A stretch of DNA of 22,713 nt from positions 1 through 22,713 of IMG/VR virus record IMGVR_UViG_3300030101_003109; one strand, written 5' to 3'. The notes below the pieces were generated by a model. That model saw only the letters and a program-made list of their open reading frames with translations, made no database searches and had not been told where the DNA came from. Of the stretch, positions 1 to 9,814 are shown in pieces (the stretch's first letter is position 1; each line of letters begins with the position of its first letter). The translations under genes were made by a program, and so were the position numbers. Origin of the DNA: a virus.

Positions 1-187
1 GTTCTCCTTCAAACTTTAAATCTCTAGTATCAATATTTACAGATGTTATTGTTTGTTCTAAATAACCATTAATAGCTATATGGTCAGCATCAGACATTAA
101 TCTTCCGTTAGGCATATAGTGAAAACCTTTAGGAGCTTTAACACCATCTTTTATTTTTACAAACAAACCTGATTCTTCGTATGCCAT
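1..187 (-). CDS. Conserved phage protein of unknown function (3' part missing)
   Basis: This minus-strand frame opens at 187 and runs off the left edge, so only the first 62 residues are visible. It begins MAYEESGLFVKIKDGVKAPK and continues with a Gly-Phe-His-Tyr-Met-Pro-Asn-Gly segment, then Leu-Met-Ser-Asp-Ala-Asp-His. From memory, this short pattern recurs in small proteins near the tail genes of marine phages; no function is known to me. The start is chosen because the ATG lies 4 nt after the stop of the preceding gene, behind the A-rich leader typical of this window. The neighbours make a late, structural or virion-associated role plausible, but that is inference. The reading frame is solid; the function is open. 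Confidence 0.75.
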   Translation of the reverse strand, partial: MAYEESGLFVKIKDGVKAPKGFHYMPNGRLMSDADHIAINGYLEQTITSVNIDTRDLKFEGE

Positions 188-191
188 TTTA

Positions 192-572
192 TTAATATTT
201 TGCGTTTATTATAATTTCACTACTAACTGCAAACAACTCTGCTTTTTCAGTAGAATTATTTTCAAATTTAGCCATAGCATAATAACCTAAAACACCACTA
301 TCACCTTGTGTAAATTTAGAGAACATTAAATAATCACCTTCATTAGGTGTACCATAGCCGTCAACATATAGTTTATAACCCACAGGCGTTGCTTTTTCAA
401 TTTTTCTTAATATACCTAATATATTAGCTTGTCCTATACCGTTTGAATCTATACGCGTGTTAGCCTGAGGATCAACAGCTCCTGTTTGCACTCCAGTTGG
501 ACATGCAAAAACTAAATCACCTACTTGAAGCGACTCGTTTAAATTATCTATTGTTAAAGTTAATACTATCAT
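192..572 (-). CDS. Small conserved late-gene protein, probably virion-associated
   Basis: The 126-aa product is predicted to be mostly beta strand, with no signal peptide, membrane segment or cysteine cluster. It starts with a hydrophobic strand and an LQVGDLVFACPTG segment (about residues 15-27), which looks like a small beta-barrel entry. It ends with the more characteristic GYYAMAKFENNSTEKAELFA stretch (about 96-115). I recall this C-terminal pattern from uncharacterised small proteins next to the tail genes of marine phages, but no experimental role. The gene follows the giant nozzle gene by about 10 nt and precedes the partial gene at the window edge by 4 nt, so it belongs to the late operon. 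A minor tail or head decoration protein is possible; that is inferred from position only. Confidence 0.75.
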   Translation of the reverse strand: MIVLTLTIDNLNESLQVGDLVFACPTGVQTGAVDPQANTRIDSNGIGQANILGILRKIEKATPVGYKLYVDGYGTPNEGDYLMFSKFTQGDSGVLGYYAMAKFENNSTEKAELFAVSSEIIINAKY

Positions 573-582
573 TTATAAATTT

Positions 583-3500
583 TTAATATCCAGAACCTCT
601 ACTTACTCTAGCTGATTGTTGTCTTAATCTTATTTGTATTTCTTCTTCTGTTTCTCTTCTAACAGTTGGAACTACTCTTTCTCTTTCTTCTTCTTGTTTT
701 TTCTCAGCTTCTTGTTTAGCTATAAGCTCTTCTCTTTTCTTTTGTTCAATTTCAAATCTTTGTTCAGCTTCTTCTACAGTTCGTACGTTTACTTGCTGTT
801 GTTGAATTTGACTTGCTTGCACTACAGCTTGTTGTTGTTGTGTCTCTTGAGCTTGCTGTTGAGCTATGGCTTGCTGTTGTTGTATTTGAGGTGCTATAAC
901 AGCGTCAGCAAAGTTACTACTAGTATCAACAGGTGCTGTAACAGGTGGTATAGATCTATAGTTACTTGGTGAGCTTTGAAAACCAACTAAAGAGGTTGGT
1001 TGAGCGCCTTTGTAACTAGGTGTAAAGTTAGAGAAAAAGCCTGGTGGAAATATACTAGCAGACGTTGGAACAAAGCTAGCGCCAGACCAAGCATTAGTTC
1101 CAGCGTAAGGATTATTTGTAGCGGTTACTGTTGGAACAGTTGGAGTAGTTGAAGTAGTGCTAGGTAAAGGTGTTAACAACGGTGTTTGAGCAACTGGAGC
1201 AAGCGTTGTAGGTACTCCACCTGGTGGAAGCGGTGGTGGTGGTGGAGCAAGTAGTATTGTTGGAACTACTGGTGGAAAAGATACTACTGATACATTTTTA
1301 ATAGGAATTTGTGTTAGAACTACAGGTGTTGGCGCAAGAATAACACCAGAGTCTATTAACTGTTGTTCTAAACTAGTTGATGTTGGTATAGCCCCAGATA
1401 CAGCAGTTAAAGAAGTAGGAATACTTGAAACAGATATACTAGGATCAATAATTAACGAAGGGAAATTTACTAAATTATCTTCATCTGGAAAACATGATGG
1501 ATCTAATTTTGTTGTATCCCAAGTGTCAGGTGTTGCTGTTGGGTTAGCTTCGTAGTCAACACCACCAACAGGAATAAACCCAATACCTTGAAAAGAAAAA
1601 TCAGCAGTGTCACTATTTACAACTAAAGGATTAACACATTTTTTTATATTATTAAACCATCTACCTTCTTTTTCTAAAAACTCATTTATATAACCTTCTT
1701 CTTTATTTGTTATTATTCTTTTTACAAACCAACCATCTTTATTATCTAAATTATAAACCTCTTGATCGTTGTAAGTTCTAGTGTCTTGATACGGAAGTGT
1801 TAAATCTTGAGATTCAAATTTATCTACTTTACTAGCACTACCTTCGTAGTTTAAAGTATGAAATACTTTAGTATCACTAGGAGCATCGTTTAATATTACA
1901 TCTATAGTAGAGCTTGTAAAATTATTGTAAAAAGTATTTCTAGGGCCATTTTCATCGTGGTGTTTATATAATCTACCTTTATCAAAAGTATAATAATCAT
2001 TAGCCATACTAATACCAAACTGCATTTCAGAAAAAGATTTAAAACTTACCCAACCTTTTGTTCTTTCTTTAAATGTTAAAACAGCTGATTTATCTATTAA
2101 AGCCATATCATCGTAAGGTGTAGCTATTAACCCTAAACCACCTAATATTTGATAGAAATTATAAGCTGTATTTTTTTGGTTTAAAAAGAAACCAGTTGAG
2201 TACTCTGGGTTATTAGCATCGCCATCAGGATAAGTTATGTTTACTGCTTGTATTTTTTCAAGCTTTACGTTGTACTCACTATTTCTGTCATCATAACTAC
2301 CTATAACTCTATTACTAATTTTAAGATTATCTCTAAACCAGTCTTTCATGCCTGCTTCAGATATAGGTGTTAAGCCGTCCATAGAAAGTCTAAGTATCGC
2401 GCCTCTAACTTTATCACTAAAATAAGCTCTATAATTTTCAGAAGCAAAAGACTCTGGGTTTGTTGATATACCATACTCACCAGCAAAAGGTATAGTTTGG
2501 CCAAGCACATTTTCAGTAGCTGTTAAGTTAGTGTTACCATCAGCGTTAAATACAGCATCTTTATTTGCTAATATTTTTAAAACTTTATCTTCACATAAAG
2601 TAACTAAATCACTATCTCTAGAATATAGTTTTTGTATACTACCATAAATAGGGTTTATATCTTTAGTTATTTTTTCAGCAGCAATAAATTGATTTAAATT
2701 ATTAACACCGCCTGTAGAGTTATATAAACCAGAATATATTAAACCATATTTTCTATGTTCTTCTTTATATTCTGTTTCTAGTGTTGTTGAAACTCTAACG
2801 CCGTTAGATATAAAAGGTAAATTAAAGTTATCTCTAATTCTATTTGACTCAACACCATTACCAAACGAATAACAATTATACCAAGGTAATTCGTAAGAGT
2901 TGTTGTACATGTTATTATCTAATCTTACAAACGCATGTATTTTTGATGGAGAACCTGCTAAACCATAAAGAACTGAGTTTGGTGGTATTATTGCTCTAAA
3001 ATCTAAATCATCTGGACGCATTATTGTAACTTCAAGAGATTTACCAAGAGGTAAAGCGGTAACTCCGCTAAAGATATTAACAAATGTAGACGGAATAAGC
3101 GTTGTTGTAGTTGAAACTTCTTCAGTAGCTATGACCAACTCATCACCTCTATAATCAACTACTATAAAGCTATCATCACCATTTATTATTTTAGAACCAA
3201 GCGGCACAGCTTCATGTATATTGTCTTCTGTTATAAACAAAGGTACAGCTGCGCTAGCTTCGTAGTATATATCTAAATCTTTTGTTTCTTTTGGTTCAGT
3301 TTCCCATATAGCTGGATTATCTGATAATATCTCTTCAGGCTCTATAGGTTCTATAAAATCTAAATGAAAACCAACAGCGCCAATAGCTCCAACATCATCT
3401 CTTGTGTTAAAGTTAAACTCAGAGTTATGGCTATAACCGTTCATACCTACTTGAACAAATACATAAGTTTGTATGACGCCACCTACATCTCCTGCAACAG

Positions 3501-6500
3501 GGTTTTTTGCTGGAACAGAAGCCAACACGTGTTCAACACTAGATAAAGGAAATCTATAACCACCTAAAGTTAACTCAAAACCATTACCACTAGCTAATTC
3601 ATTTATCTGCGTAACAACTAAAAAATCATTAGAACTTGAACCTAAGTTTGCAGAATCATTTACAGCATTACCATTGTATTCTTTTAACGCCATACCTGGT
3701 ATTAAAACTGATGTTGAATCAGTATCTTTTAAAGTAGAAACATATATTACTAAAGGAACACCTAAGCTACTACCACTAGAAGTTGTTCCACTAGTACCAC
3801 CAGTACTATCAGCTATTGCTAACGTTACCACTGTGCCATTATTTATCTGACCATCAGTAACAGGATTCCAAGCTAAGGTTTCAGGTATATTTTTAATATT
3901 AAAACCACTAGTAAAATTATGCGAAAGATGCTCTGCCATACTAACACCACCTTCTATATACCTTGCGCCACCATCGTGGCCAACATATTTAGATCTTCTA
4001 GAGCTATGTCTCAGCAAGTTTAATCTACTTAAATCTGGTATAGTGTATATTGTTTGATTTGGATCTTCTCTAAACCTAAATTGAGCACCTGGTTTAAAGT
4101 TTTGTGTAAAAGTAGTATTTTTACTATTAGCTGAAGATGTATAATAAGGGTTTTGTGATTTACCATTAGGAGTAAACCAATTGCCAAAATTAAAAAAATC
4201 TGTTGTTAACACGTCATCTGCACAACCATATATACCACCGTAAGATATAGTCATGCTCCATTTTCCTGAAGAAGAAACTGTTAAACCGCCTTGGTTTTCA
4301 TAACCACCTGACTCTGCTATATTATCTTGATATCCAGTTTCAGTAGGAGTAGGACCTGTCACATCAAATCTTAGTTTATTAGCATTTGTGTTTCCAGCGG
4401 CAGCTGTTAAACCTGCATATTTACCACTTAAATATAACCAAGATAAATCATCATCTGTACTATTTCTTCTAGCAGCGGCTGGTCCAGCATCAATAAACCA
4501 AACATCTGTTTCTATAGGATTATCAGCGCCAATTTGGTGTGGTCGTTCTTCATAATATTTCCCAAGTATACTCGATTTCTCAAGCCAGTGACCAGTATAA
4601 TTTACAGACTCACCATAAGCTTTATCATCCCAATGCCAAAACTCATTTTTATATGGAATCGCACCGACCGTGCTTGAAGTGACTTTAGTAAGTGGTAATA
4701 TTAATTTTGAATCTGCAATCGTCGTAACGCTAGTCGCAACAGGTATATTGCCAGCAACTATACCGGTAGAAACACCAGGACTAACTACACCATCAAGACC
4801 GTTACGAAAATTTGGTAGACCATCTTCACCAAAGTTTGTTGTTTTTAATCTTCTAAAGTAAGTTGACATTGAAGCGAACTCAGCGATACCATAATAACCA
4901 TAAGCTCTATCTATATCTGTGTTGGCGTAATTAAAAGCTTGAGGCCCAGCGTTAAAATCATTAGCTTCAATACCAGGATGACCATCAGTTAAAGGGTAAT
5001 TAACATTAGTTCCAGACCAATGCTTTTCAATATGTTCATCTCTATTTTTCATAGAATAAATTATGCTACTAGATATAACTCTAAAATCTAAACCATCTAA
5101 AAATGATTTACCTATGTTTTCTGTAAATACTTCGTCTAAAAATATTTTTACAAAAAATCTACCATCAAATTTTGGTGTATTTTCTACTCTATATTTATAT
5201 ATATTAACCGTGGTACCATTATTAATACTAGTTGAGTTAGCTCCTGATGGATCGTTAGATATAAAGTTTACGTCTGATCCTAATGGTTTCTCTAACTGTA
5301 TACTAAATTGTGCATTAGCTACTCCAACAGAAGCATCTGTAGAGTTTTGAGTTATTGATGTAATTCTATAACGCTCTGAAGTTTGAAGACCACTTTGAAA
5401 CTCTATATATAATTGAGCATCAGTAACTATATCTAAGTTTCTACCAGGACCACTAGCAAAAGGACTATAATCCATTTTAAACTCATCTCTACCTATTAAA
5501 GGCAATTGACCAGCGCTAAATAAATTTACTGCAACAGAACTATGTGTAGCGCTAACACTTAATAATTTATTAGTTTTTATAAAATCAGGTGCTTCATTTT
5601 CAACTGCTAAAACTTTGTATCTAGCAACATCTGTAACTAAAGTGTCTTGATCAGAACCTTTTTTTAGTATTATAAAAGTATCTATATCTATTTTGTTTCT
5701 ATCAGAAGAAGGAAAAGCAAGCCAAATATTACCATCTTCAGCGTCGTAAAAACGATCCATAGCCATATTATAATATTCACCAGCTGTTTCTTTTATATAA
5801 AACTTCATGTGAGTAGCGTTCTGAGGTCTACTCAAAGCTTGTAATAATTGAACTTGAAATCTATTATATTTATCTGCTCTTTCTTTTTCAAGTTTTATAG
5901 CCCCAGATGTGTTTGATATTACAGGAGTTTCTCTACCGTACTCATCTGTAAACACAACTCCTAGTTGGTATTCTCTAAGTGATTTTACAGATTTTAAAGT
6001 TTCAGTTATATTTGGATCAACTAAAACGCTATCAAGACCATTATCGTAATATTCTTTACTTGGATTATTACTCCAGTAAACAGATATGTTTGGTGTGTAT
6101 TTTTTACCATCTAAAGATATTAAAGTGTAGTTTTGTATATAGTTACCATATACTATTCTATTACCAGTTACATCTTGTGCTAACGCTCTTCTTGGCACAT
6201 TGTCATAAGGTCGTAACAATTGATTAGAAGGTACAACAGTTCTTACTGTTTCTTTACTTATAATATAAGGGTTTGATGCAACTCCACTTACCCAGTTACC
6301 TCTATTAGACTTCCAAGAGTTAGTACCAGGTGTATCTTCGTAATCATCTTGACTAATAGTATCTACAACATAAATAACAGGTGATGCATCATCTTTAAAT
6401 AATATATCAATAGATGTAACGTCTTTTGGTGTTTGTGGCGTTACTATTCTAGTGAGCTCTATTTCTTTAGCTCTGTTGGTCATACCTAAATTATAACCTT

Positions 6501-7740
6501 TTTTAGGATGGTAATCAAAAGCGCCTGGTCTAAACGCTACTTGTGTAAAAGGTGCAAACGGTGAATATTCTCCATCTTCAAATTTATATCTATAAGAAAA
6601 TCTAGGAAACTTAAATTCAAATAGTTTTTCTTCTTCATCCCAAAGATCTATTACGTATTTTATTTCATTGTTTCCATCTGCTGGAATTGGTGGAATACCA
6701 ACTTGAGATAATATTTTAATTGTAAAACCAGAATCAAACGTGTTAGCATCAGTATCAGGATCATAATCTACAACTATACCCTTTAAAACGTAATCTGTTA
6801 AAGGTAGTCCAGGTGGAGTGTTATCATCATCAAAAGGAGATATAGCAAATTTTGTTCCAACAGCTATAGCGTTATTGTTTCCGGTTGGGTTTGTTGGTCC
6901 AGTGTGCCAACCTGTAAGACCATCTGAATTGTTTACATCACCTATACTTTGTATATCAGCAGTTGATTGAGACAAACCTTCTACTACAGACAAAGATAAA
7001 GTATCACCAGTTTCATTTAAAGTAACATCTCTATCAGTGCCAACTTCAATACCTGAAAAATCATATAAGCCACCAAAAAAAGAAGAGTTGGCTTTATTAT
7101 CTTCTGTAGTAATAGTTAAAACACCTGTGTATATTTTATTAGGATTTCTATCAACAGAAACACGCATGTCTAAAGGTTTCTTAGGCGCTTTTTTAATTAC
7201 TGTTATATGTTTTTCCTCTATGTCTATATTAGTTAAAGACTGGCTATCATTTATTAATTTAGTCTGCGCTGCTAAACTAGTTGTACCTTGCTTAGATCTA
7301 GTTATGTTTATTTTTCTAGGCTCATTAATATTATCAGTCCAGAATAACATATCATCAATAATATTAATACCAGTTATAATATTTATTGGATCAAACTTTA
7401 AAACGTTTTTATTTATATCAACAAAAATAGGTGTAGGATTATTATCTAGTCTTGAGTGTTCAAATATATAATCAGCGTCTAACGTCCAAACAAAATAATA
7501 TAACTTATCGTTTTTTTCGTCAGATATAGAAGCTACAGTTGTTGCGTGATCTGGTAATACTACACCATCAATAACAACTTCTGTATTACCTAATATATTT
7601 TGAGCAGTACCAACGTCAGACTCTTCAGACGTAGAAACTTGCACATTCATGGCATCTCTATATTCTCCATTAGGAACAAGCCTATCATCAAGGTCTTTGT
7701 TCATTTTACCACTAATGAACGTGTGTTTAATCTCTGGCAT
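583..7740 (-). CDS. Giant tail nozzle/hub protein (stabilization or muzzle-like)
   Basis: This 2385-aa protein is the largest in the window and probably forms the distal tube or nozzle of a short tail. The N-terminus (residues 8-52) carries the pattern ISGKMNKDLDDRLVPNGEYR followed by a QNILGN turn, which I recognise from the tail stabilization/muzzle proteins of crAss-like phages and their marine relatives. Further family-like blocks are FPRFSYRYKFEDGEYS (about 380-395), VVFTDEYGRETPVISN (about 590), NPAIWETEPK with LDIYYEAS (about 1470), NCYSFGNGVESNRIRDNFN (about 1619), and EYGISTNPESFASENYRAYF (about 1750). Residues about 2090-2275 are rich in Pro, Ser and Thr, including a five-proline run. 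Residues 2285-2320 are Gln-rich, and 2320-2375 look like a charged coiled coil. It starts 3 nt after the second ring-protein gene. The length and C-terminal tail look unusual. The family call is from pattern recall. Confidence 0.78.
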   Translation of the reverse strand: MPEIKHTFISGKMNKDLDDRLVPNGEYRDAMNVQVSTSEESDVGTAQNILGNTEVVIDGVVLPDHATTVASISDEKNDKLYYFVWTLDADYIFEHSRLDNNPTPIFVDINKNVLKFDPINIITGINIIDDMLFWTDNINEPRKINITRSKQGTTSLAAQTKLINDSQSLTNIDIEEKHITVIKKAPKKPLDMRVSVDRNPNKIYTGVLTITTEDNKANSSFFGGLYDFSGIEVGTDRDVTLNETGDTLSLSVVEGLSQSTADIQSIGDVNNSDGLTGWHTGPTNPTGNNNAIAVGTKFAISPFDDDNTPPGLPLTDYVLKGIVVDYDPDTDANTFDSGFTIKILSQVGIPPIPADGNNEIKYVIDLWDEEEKLFEFKFPRFSYRYKFEDGEYSPFAPFTQVAFRPGAFDYHPKKGYNLGMTNRAKEIELTRIVTPQTPKDVTSIDILFKDDASPVIYVVDTISQDDYEDTPGTNSWKSNRGNWVSGVASNPYIISKETVRTVVPSNQLLRPYDNVPRRALAQDVTGNRIVYGNYIQNYTLISLDGKKYTPNISVYWSNNPSKEYYDNGLDSVLVDPNITETLKSVKSLREYQLGVVFTDEYGRETPVISNTSGAIKLEKERADKYNRFQVQLLQALSRPQNATHMKFYIKETAGEYYNMAMDRFYDAEDGNIWLAFPSSDRNKIDIDTFIILKKGSDQDTLVTDVARYKVLAVENEAPDFIKTNKLLSVSATHSSVAVNLFSAGQLPLIGRDEFKMDYSPFASGPGRNLDIVTDAQLYIEFQSGLQTSERYRITSITQNSTDASVGVANAQFSIQLEKPLGSDVNFISNDPSGANSTSINNGTTVNIYKYRVENTPKFDGRFFVKIFLDEVFTENIGKSFLDGLDFRVISSSIIYSMKNRDEHIEKHWSGTNVNYPLTDGHPGIEANDFNAGPQAFNYANTDIDRAYGYYGIAEFASMSTYFRRLKTTNFGEDGLPNFRNGLDGVVSPGVSTGIVAGNIPVATSVTTIADSKLILPLTKVTSSTVGAIPYKNEFWHWDDKAYGESVNYTGHWLEKSSILGKYYEERPHQIGADNPIETDVWFIDAGPAAARRNSTDDDLSWLYLSGKYAGLTAAAGNTNANKLRFDVTGPTPTETGYQDNIAESGGYENQGGLTVSSSGKWSMTISYGGIYGCADDVLTTDFFNFGNWFTPNGKSQNPYYTSSANSKNTTFTQNFKPGAQFRFREDPNQTIYTIPDLSRLNLLRHSSRRSKYVGHDGGARYIEGGVSMAEHLSHNFTSGFNIKNIPETLAWNPVTDGQINNGTVVTLAIADSTGGTSGTTSSGSSLGVPLVIYVSTLKDTDSTSVLIPGMALKEYNGNAVNDSANLGSSSNDFLVVTQINELASGNGFELTLGGYRFPLSSVEHVLASVPAKNPVAGDVGGVIQTYVFVQVGMNGYSHNSEFNFNTRDDVGAIGAVGFHLDFIEPIEPEEILSDNPAIWETEPKETKDLDIYYEASAAVPLFITEDNIHEAVPLGSKIINGDDSFIVVDYRGDELVIATEEVSTTTTLIPSTFVNIFSGVTALPLGKSLEVTIMRPDDLDFRAIIPPNSVLYGLAGSPSKIHAFVRLDNNMYNNSYELPWYNCYSFGNGVESNRIRDNFNLPFISNGVRVSTTLETEYKEEHRKYGLIYSGLYNSTGGVNNLNQFIAAEKITKDINPIYGSIQKLYSRDSDLVTLCEDKVLKILANKDAVFNADGNTNLTATENVLGQTIPFAGEYGISTNPESFASENYRAYFSDKVRGAILRLSMDGLTPISEAGMKDWFRDNLKISNRVIGSYDDRNSEYNVKLEKIQAVNITYPDGDANNPEYSTGFFLNQKNTAYNFYQILGGLGLIATPYDDMALIDKSAVLTFKERTKGWVSFKSFSEMQFGISMANDYYTFDKGRLYKHHDENGPRNTFYNNFTSSTIDVILNDAPSDTKVFHTLNYEGSASKVDKFESQDLTLPYQDTRTYNDQEVYNLDNKDGWFVKRIITNKEEGYINEFLEKEGRWFNNIKKCVNPLVVNSDTADFSFQGIGFIPVGGVDYEANPTATPDTWDTTKLDPSCFPDEDNLVNFPSLIIDPSISVSSIPTSLTAVSGAIPTSTSLEQQLIDSGVILAPTPVVLTQIPIKNVSVVSFPPVVPTILLAPPPPPLPPGGVPTTLAPVAQTPLLTPLPSTTSTTPTVPTVTATNNPYAGTNAWSGASFVPTSASIFPPGFFSNFTPSYKGAQPTSLVGFQSSPSNYRSIPPVTAPVDTSSNFADAVIAPQIQQQQAIAQQQAQETQQQQAVVQASQIQQQQVNVRTVEEAEQRFEIEQKKREELIAKQEAEKKQEEERERVVPTVRRETEEEIQIRLRQQSARVSRGSGY
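792..888 (-). repeat. CAA/CAG-type low-complexity tract encoding a Gln-rich segment
   Basis: This part of the giant nozzle gene is built from repeated Gln codons (CAA and CAG on the minus strand, seen as TTG and CTG on the plus strand). It encodes runs of two to four glutamines separated by Ala, Ile and Val at about residues 2285-2316. Such triplet-rich DNA can vary in length by slippage, but one sequence cannot show variation. Confidence 0.7.
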
Positions 7741-7743
7741 ATT

Positions 7744-9078
7744 TTAGTGTTTTATCCACTTAGATTTGCCTCTAAGTATTTGAGTTAATTCTTCTAGTTT
7801 TAAGTTTGATAATCTTAGTTTAGCTGTTCTTACAGCTGCAAATTTTTCTTTTTTAAGCCTTGGTACTAACTGTTGTGTTTGCATAAGACCTGAAGCAACC
7901 GCGTGTAATATTGATCTATACATAGCTTCTTCAGCAAACTTGTGAACCTGCATCTCTTCATCTGTACCAAGACTATCACTTATATAATCTAATATCACAG
8001 TTTTTTCAGCAATATTAGAGCTAAAATATATTTTACCTGAAACACAGTCTATATAAAAAGAACCGTTGACTTGAGCAAACGAAGGTTCTATTCCATATCT
8101 ATTACCTTCAACTGGCCAATAAACATCGTCTTCATAATCATTTTTATTATTTTCAGATGGAGTATTTAGCTTGTAATTAGCCCAAGCTGTAGTATCTACT
8201 TTATCTGGTGAAACAAAAGTTACTTCACCGCTAGAAGATACAGCTGTATCTGGTAATTCGCTAACTACAATAGTTGTAGAATTAACATTTGTTACAATAG
8301 TACCTACAGGAAAGTTATCATGCGAAACTATCATACCAACTTTAATATCAGCAATATCAGCTGCTGAGGCTGCTGTTATTTTATAATTTGCAGAAAGATC
8401 CCAAGATAAGTTTTCAACTATAAAAGATTCTTTTTGAGGTAATAATAACGAACCATCTACGTTTTCAAAATTTAAAGTTGTACTAGTATTACTTTTTGTT
8501 GGTAAAGTAACAATACCGCTAACATCTTCTATTGTTATGGTTGTAATACCACCAGAGTTTGAAGTAGCTTTTACAAAAGTGTTTTCTGGTATATAAGGCC
8601 CTATAACTTTCATGCCAACTAATATGTCTTTATATTCTTTATCTAAAACAATATCGCTAGAGCTACTACTTAAAGTACCAACAGCTTGTAGTTTAAAATC
8701 ACCATTATCGTCTTGTAGTGGGTTTGATGATGGATTTGAAGTGTGTTTCGTAGGATATAAAGGATGTTTTATACCGGCATCATCTACCCAGCTTATTCTA
8801 GTGTAGTTAACATAATCTTGCGGCAAAGGCATCTGAAGTGTTGCTGGTACTTCATACTCTTGAGCTTTACAAGATTTTAAAGTATCAAATGATAATTCAG
8901 CTAAAGCTCTTTGTGCATGAAAAGCAACATCTGTTTTACTTGCTTTAGATATTATTTTATCTTCACCAACATATATATACATAAATTGTTTTATGATATC
9001 TGCTAGCGAAACAAATTGATAATTACCATAATCATTATCATTGTAATATTCTTGTGGTGTATTATTTAATAATGCCAT
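7744..9078 (-). CDS. Neck/tail ring (tail tubular-type) structural protein
   Basis: The 444-aa product resembles the ring/adaptor proteins between portal and nozzle in crAss-like and related short-tailed phages. The N-terminal part has the segment YEVPATLQMPLPQDYVNYTR (75-94). The C-terminal part has NGSFYIDCVSGKIYFSS (338-354), then a conserved-looking LDYISDSLGTDEE and HKFAEEAMYRSILHAVAS (379-396). Between these halves lie two similar beta-rich modules (about 138-205 and 228-290), each with an Ile-x-Val-Gly-Met core, a Pro, and a Thr-x-Val strand; they look like an inserted tandem duplication. It lies 4 nt after the 236-aa ring gene and 3 nt before the nozzle gene, as expected for proteins stacked along the same axis. 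The exact ring position cannot be assigned from sequence alone. Confidence 0.75.
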   Translation of the reverse strand: MALLNNTPQEYYNDNDYGNYQFVSLADIIKQFMYIYVGEDKIISKASKTDVAFHAQRALAELSFDTLKSCKAQEYEVPATLQMPLPQDYVNYTRISWVDDAGIKHPLYPTKHTSNPSSNPLQDDNGDFKLQAVGTLSSSSSDIVLDKEYKDILVGMKVIGPYIPENTFVKATSNSGGITTITIEDVSGIVTLPTKSNTSTTLNFENVDGSLLLPQKESFIVENLSWDLSANYKITAASAADIADIKVGMIVSHDNFPVGTIVTNVNSTTIVVSELPDTAVSSSGEVTFVSPDKVDTTAWANYKLNTPSENNKNDYEDDVYWPVEGNRYGIEPSFAQVNGSFYIDCVSGKIYFSSNIAEKTVILDYISDSLGTDEEMQVHKFAEEAMYRSILHAVASGLMQTQQLVPRLKKEKFAAVRTAKLRLSNLKLEELTQILRGKSKWIKH

Positions 9079-9082
9079 TTAT

Positions 9083-9793
9083 TTATTGTTTTTCTTGTTG
9101 TACTTGATTTGTTTCTAAAGCTTGTGATACTTGTACTACTTCTGGTGATTTTAGATTTACACCTGCAAGTTTTAATATTTTATAAACTAGTTTAACTTCT
9201 TCTGAAGGATGTAACTCAAAGTCTATAGTAAGACCAGGGTTCCATAATGGTTTTTCATTAACTATAACATAAGCCCATTGAGCTTTGCTAGGTGTTTTAA
9301 AATAAATAATTTCAGTTGGAGTTACGTTTTCAGGGGCTAAGCATGAGATAGCTTGAGAATTACTAATGTTAACTACTGGTCTTTGTGCAGTAGGTTTTAT
9401 TAGTGGCCCTCCGTTTTTAACATTGTTAAAGTCTTTAGTATTTAATATTTCACAATCAATATTATTAAAAGAAACTTTATTTACTCTATAAACGTAATTT
9501 GGAAGTACTTTTAATCCTGCTGGATTACTAGCGTACGAGCTAATTGTTGCGGAATCATCTACAGCTTCTAAAAACTGTAGCTTTTCATATAACATATCAT
9601 CAACATCAGAGTGAACAGTGTTGTTACCAGGAACTCTTAAAAATTGATTTAAGTCGTAAAAATACTGCTCAAATATTTCCATCTGAGCGTGGTTCGCGAA
9701 TAAATTAAATTCTTGAGGTGTTATATATCCTCTTTGTTCTTTATTGGCTAAAGCCAAAACTCTTTGATATACAGTATCTATATTTACCGCCAT
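9083..9793 (-). CDS. Neck/ring (head-completion) structural protein
   Basis: The 236-aa product has an N-terminal helical block, VYQRVLALANKEQRGYITPQ (8-27), followed by EFNLFANHAQMEIFEQYFYD (28-47). I recognise this block from conserved virion proteins of crAss-like and marine podophages, where they are taken as ring or head-tail adaptor components. The C-terminus ends in a Gln/Val-rich tail. The gene begins after a 61-nt gap holding a GC-rich hairpin and is followed 4 nt later by the second ring-protein gene. Its role is inferred from position (capsid side of the nozzle) and pattern recall; no catalytic motif is expected or seen. An alternative is a connector protein that is not itself a ring. 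Confidence 0.72.
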   Translation of the reverse strand: MAVNIDTVYQRVLALANKEQRGYITPQEFNLFANHAQMEIFEQYFYDLNQFLRVPGNNTVHSDVDDMLYEKLQFLEAVDDSATISSYASNPAGLKVLPNYVYRVNKVSFNNIDCEILNTKDFNNVKNGGPLIKPTAQRPVVNISNSQAISCLAPENVTPTEIIYFKTPSKAQWAYVIVNEKPLWNPGLTIDFELHPSEEVKLVYKILKLAGVNLKSPEVVQVSQALETNQVQQEKQ

Positions 9794-9814
9794 AATTTCT
9801 TTTTATTTGTATTT

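Noticed and set aside
634-972. Plus-strand frame opposite the nozzle gene's C-terminal region
   Set aside because: It is the complement of the Gln/Glu/Lys-rich coding tract, giving an artificial Phe/Leu/Ser-rich peptide with no independent start context.
7037-7471. Plus-strand 144-aa frame
   Set aside because: It lies wholly inside the nozzle gene on the other strand, has no family-like motif, and would be the only long plus-strand gene in its region.
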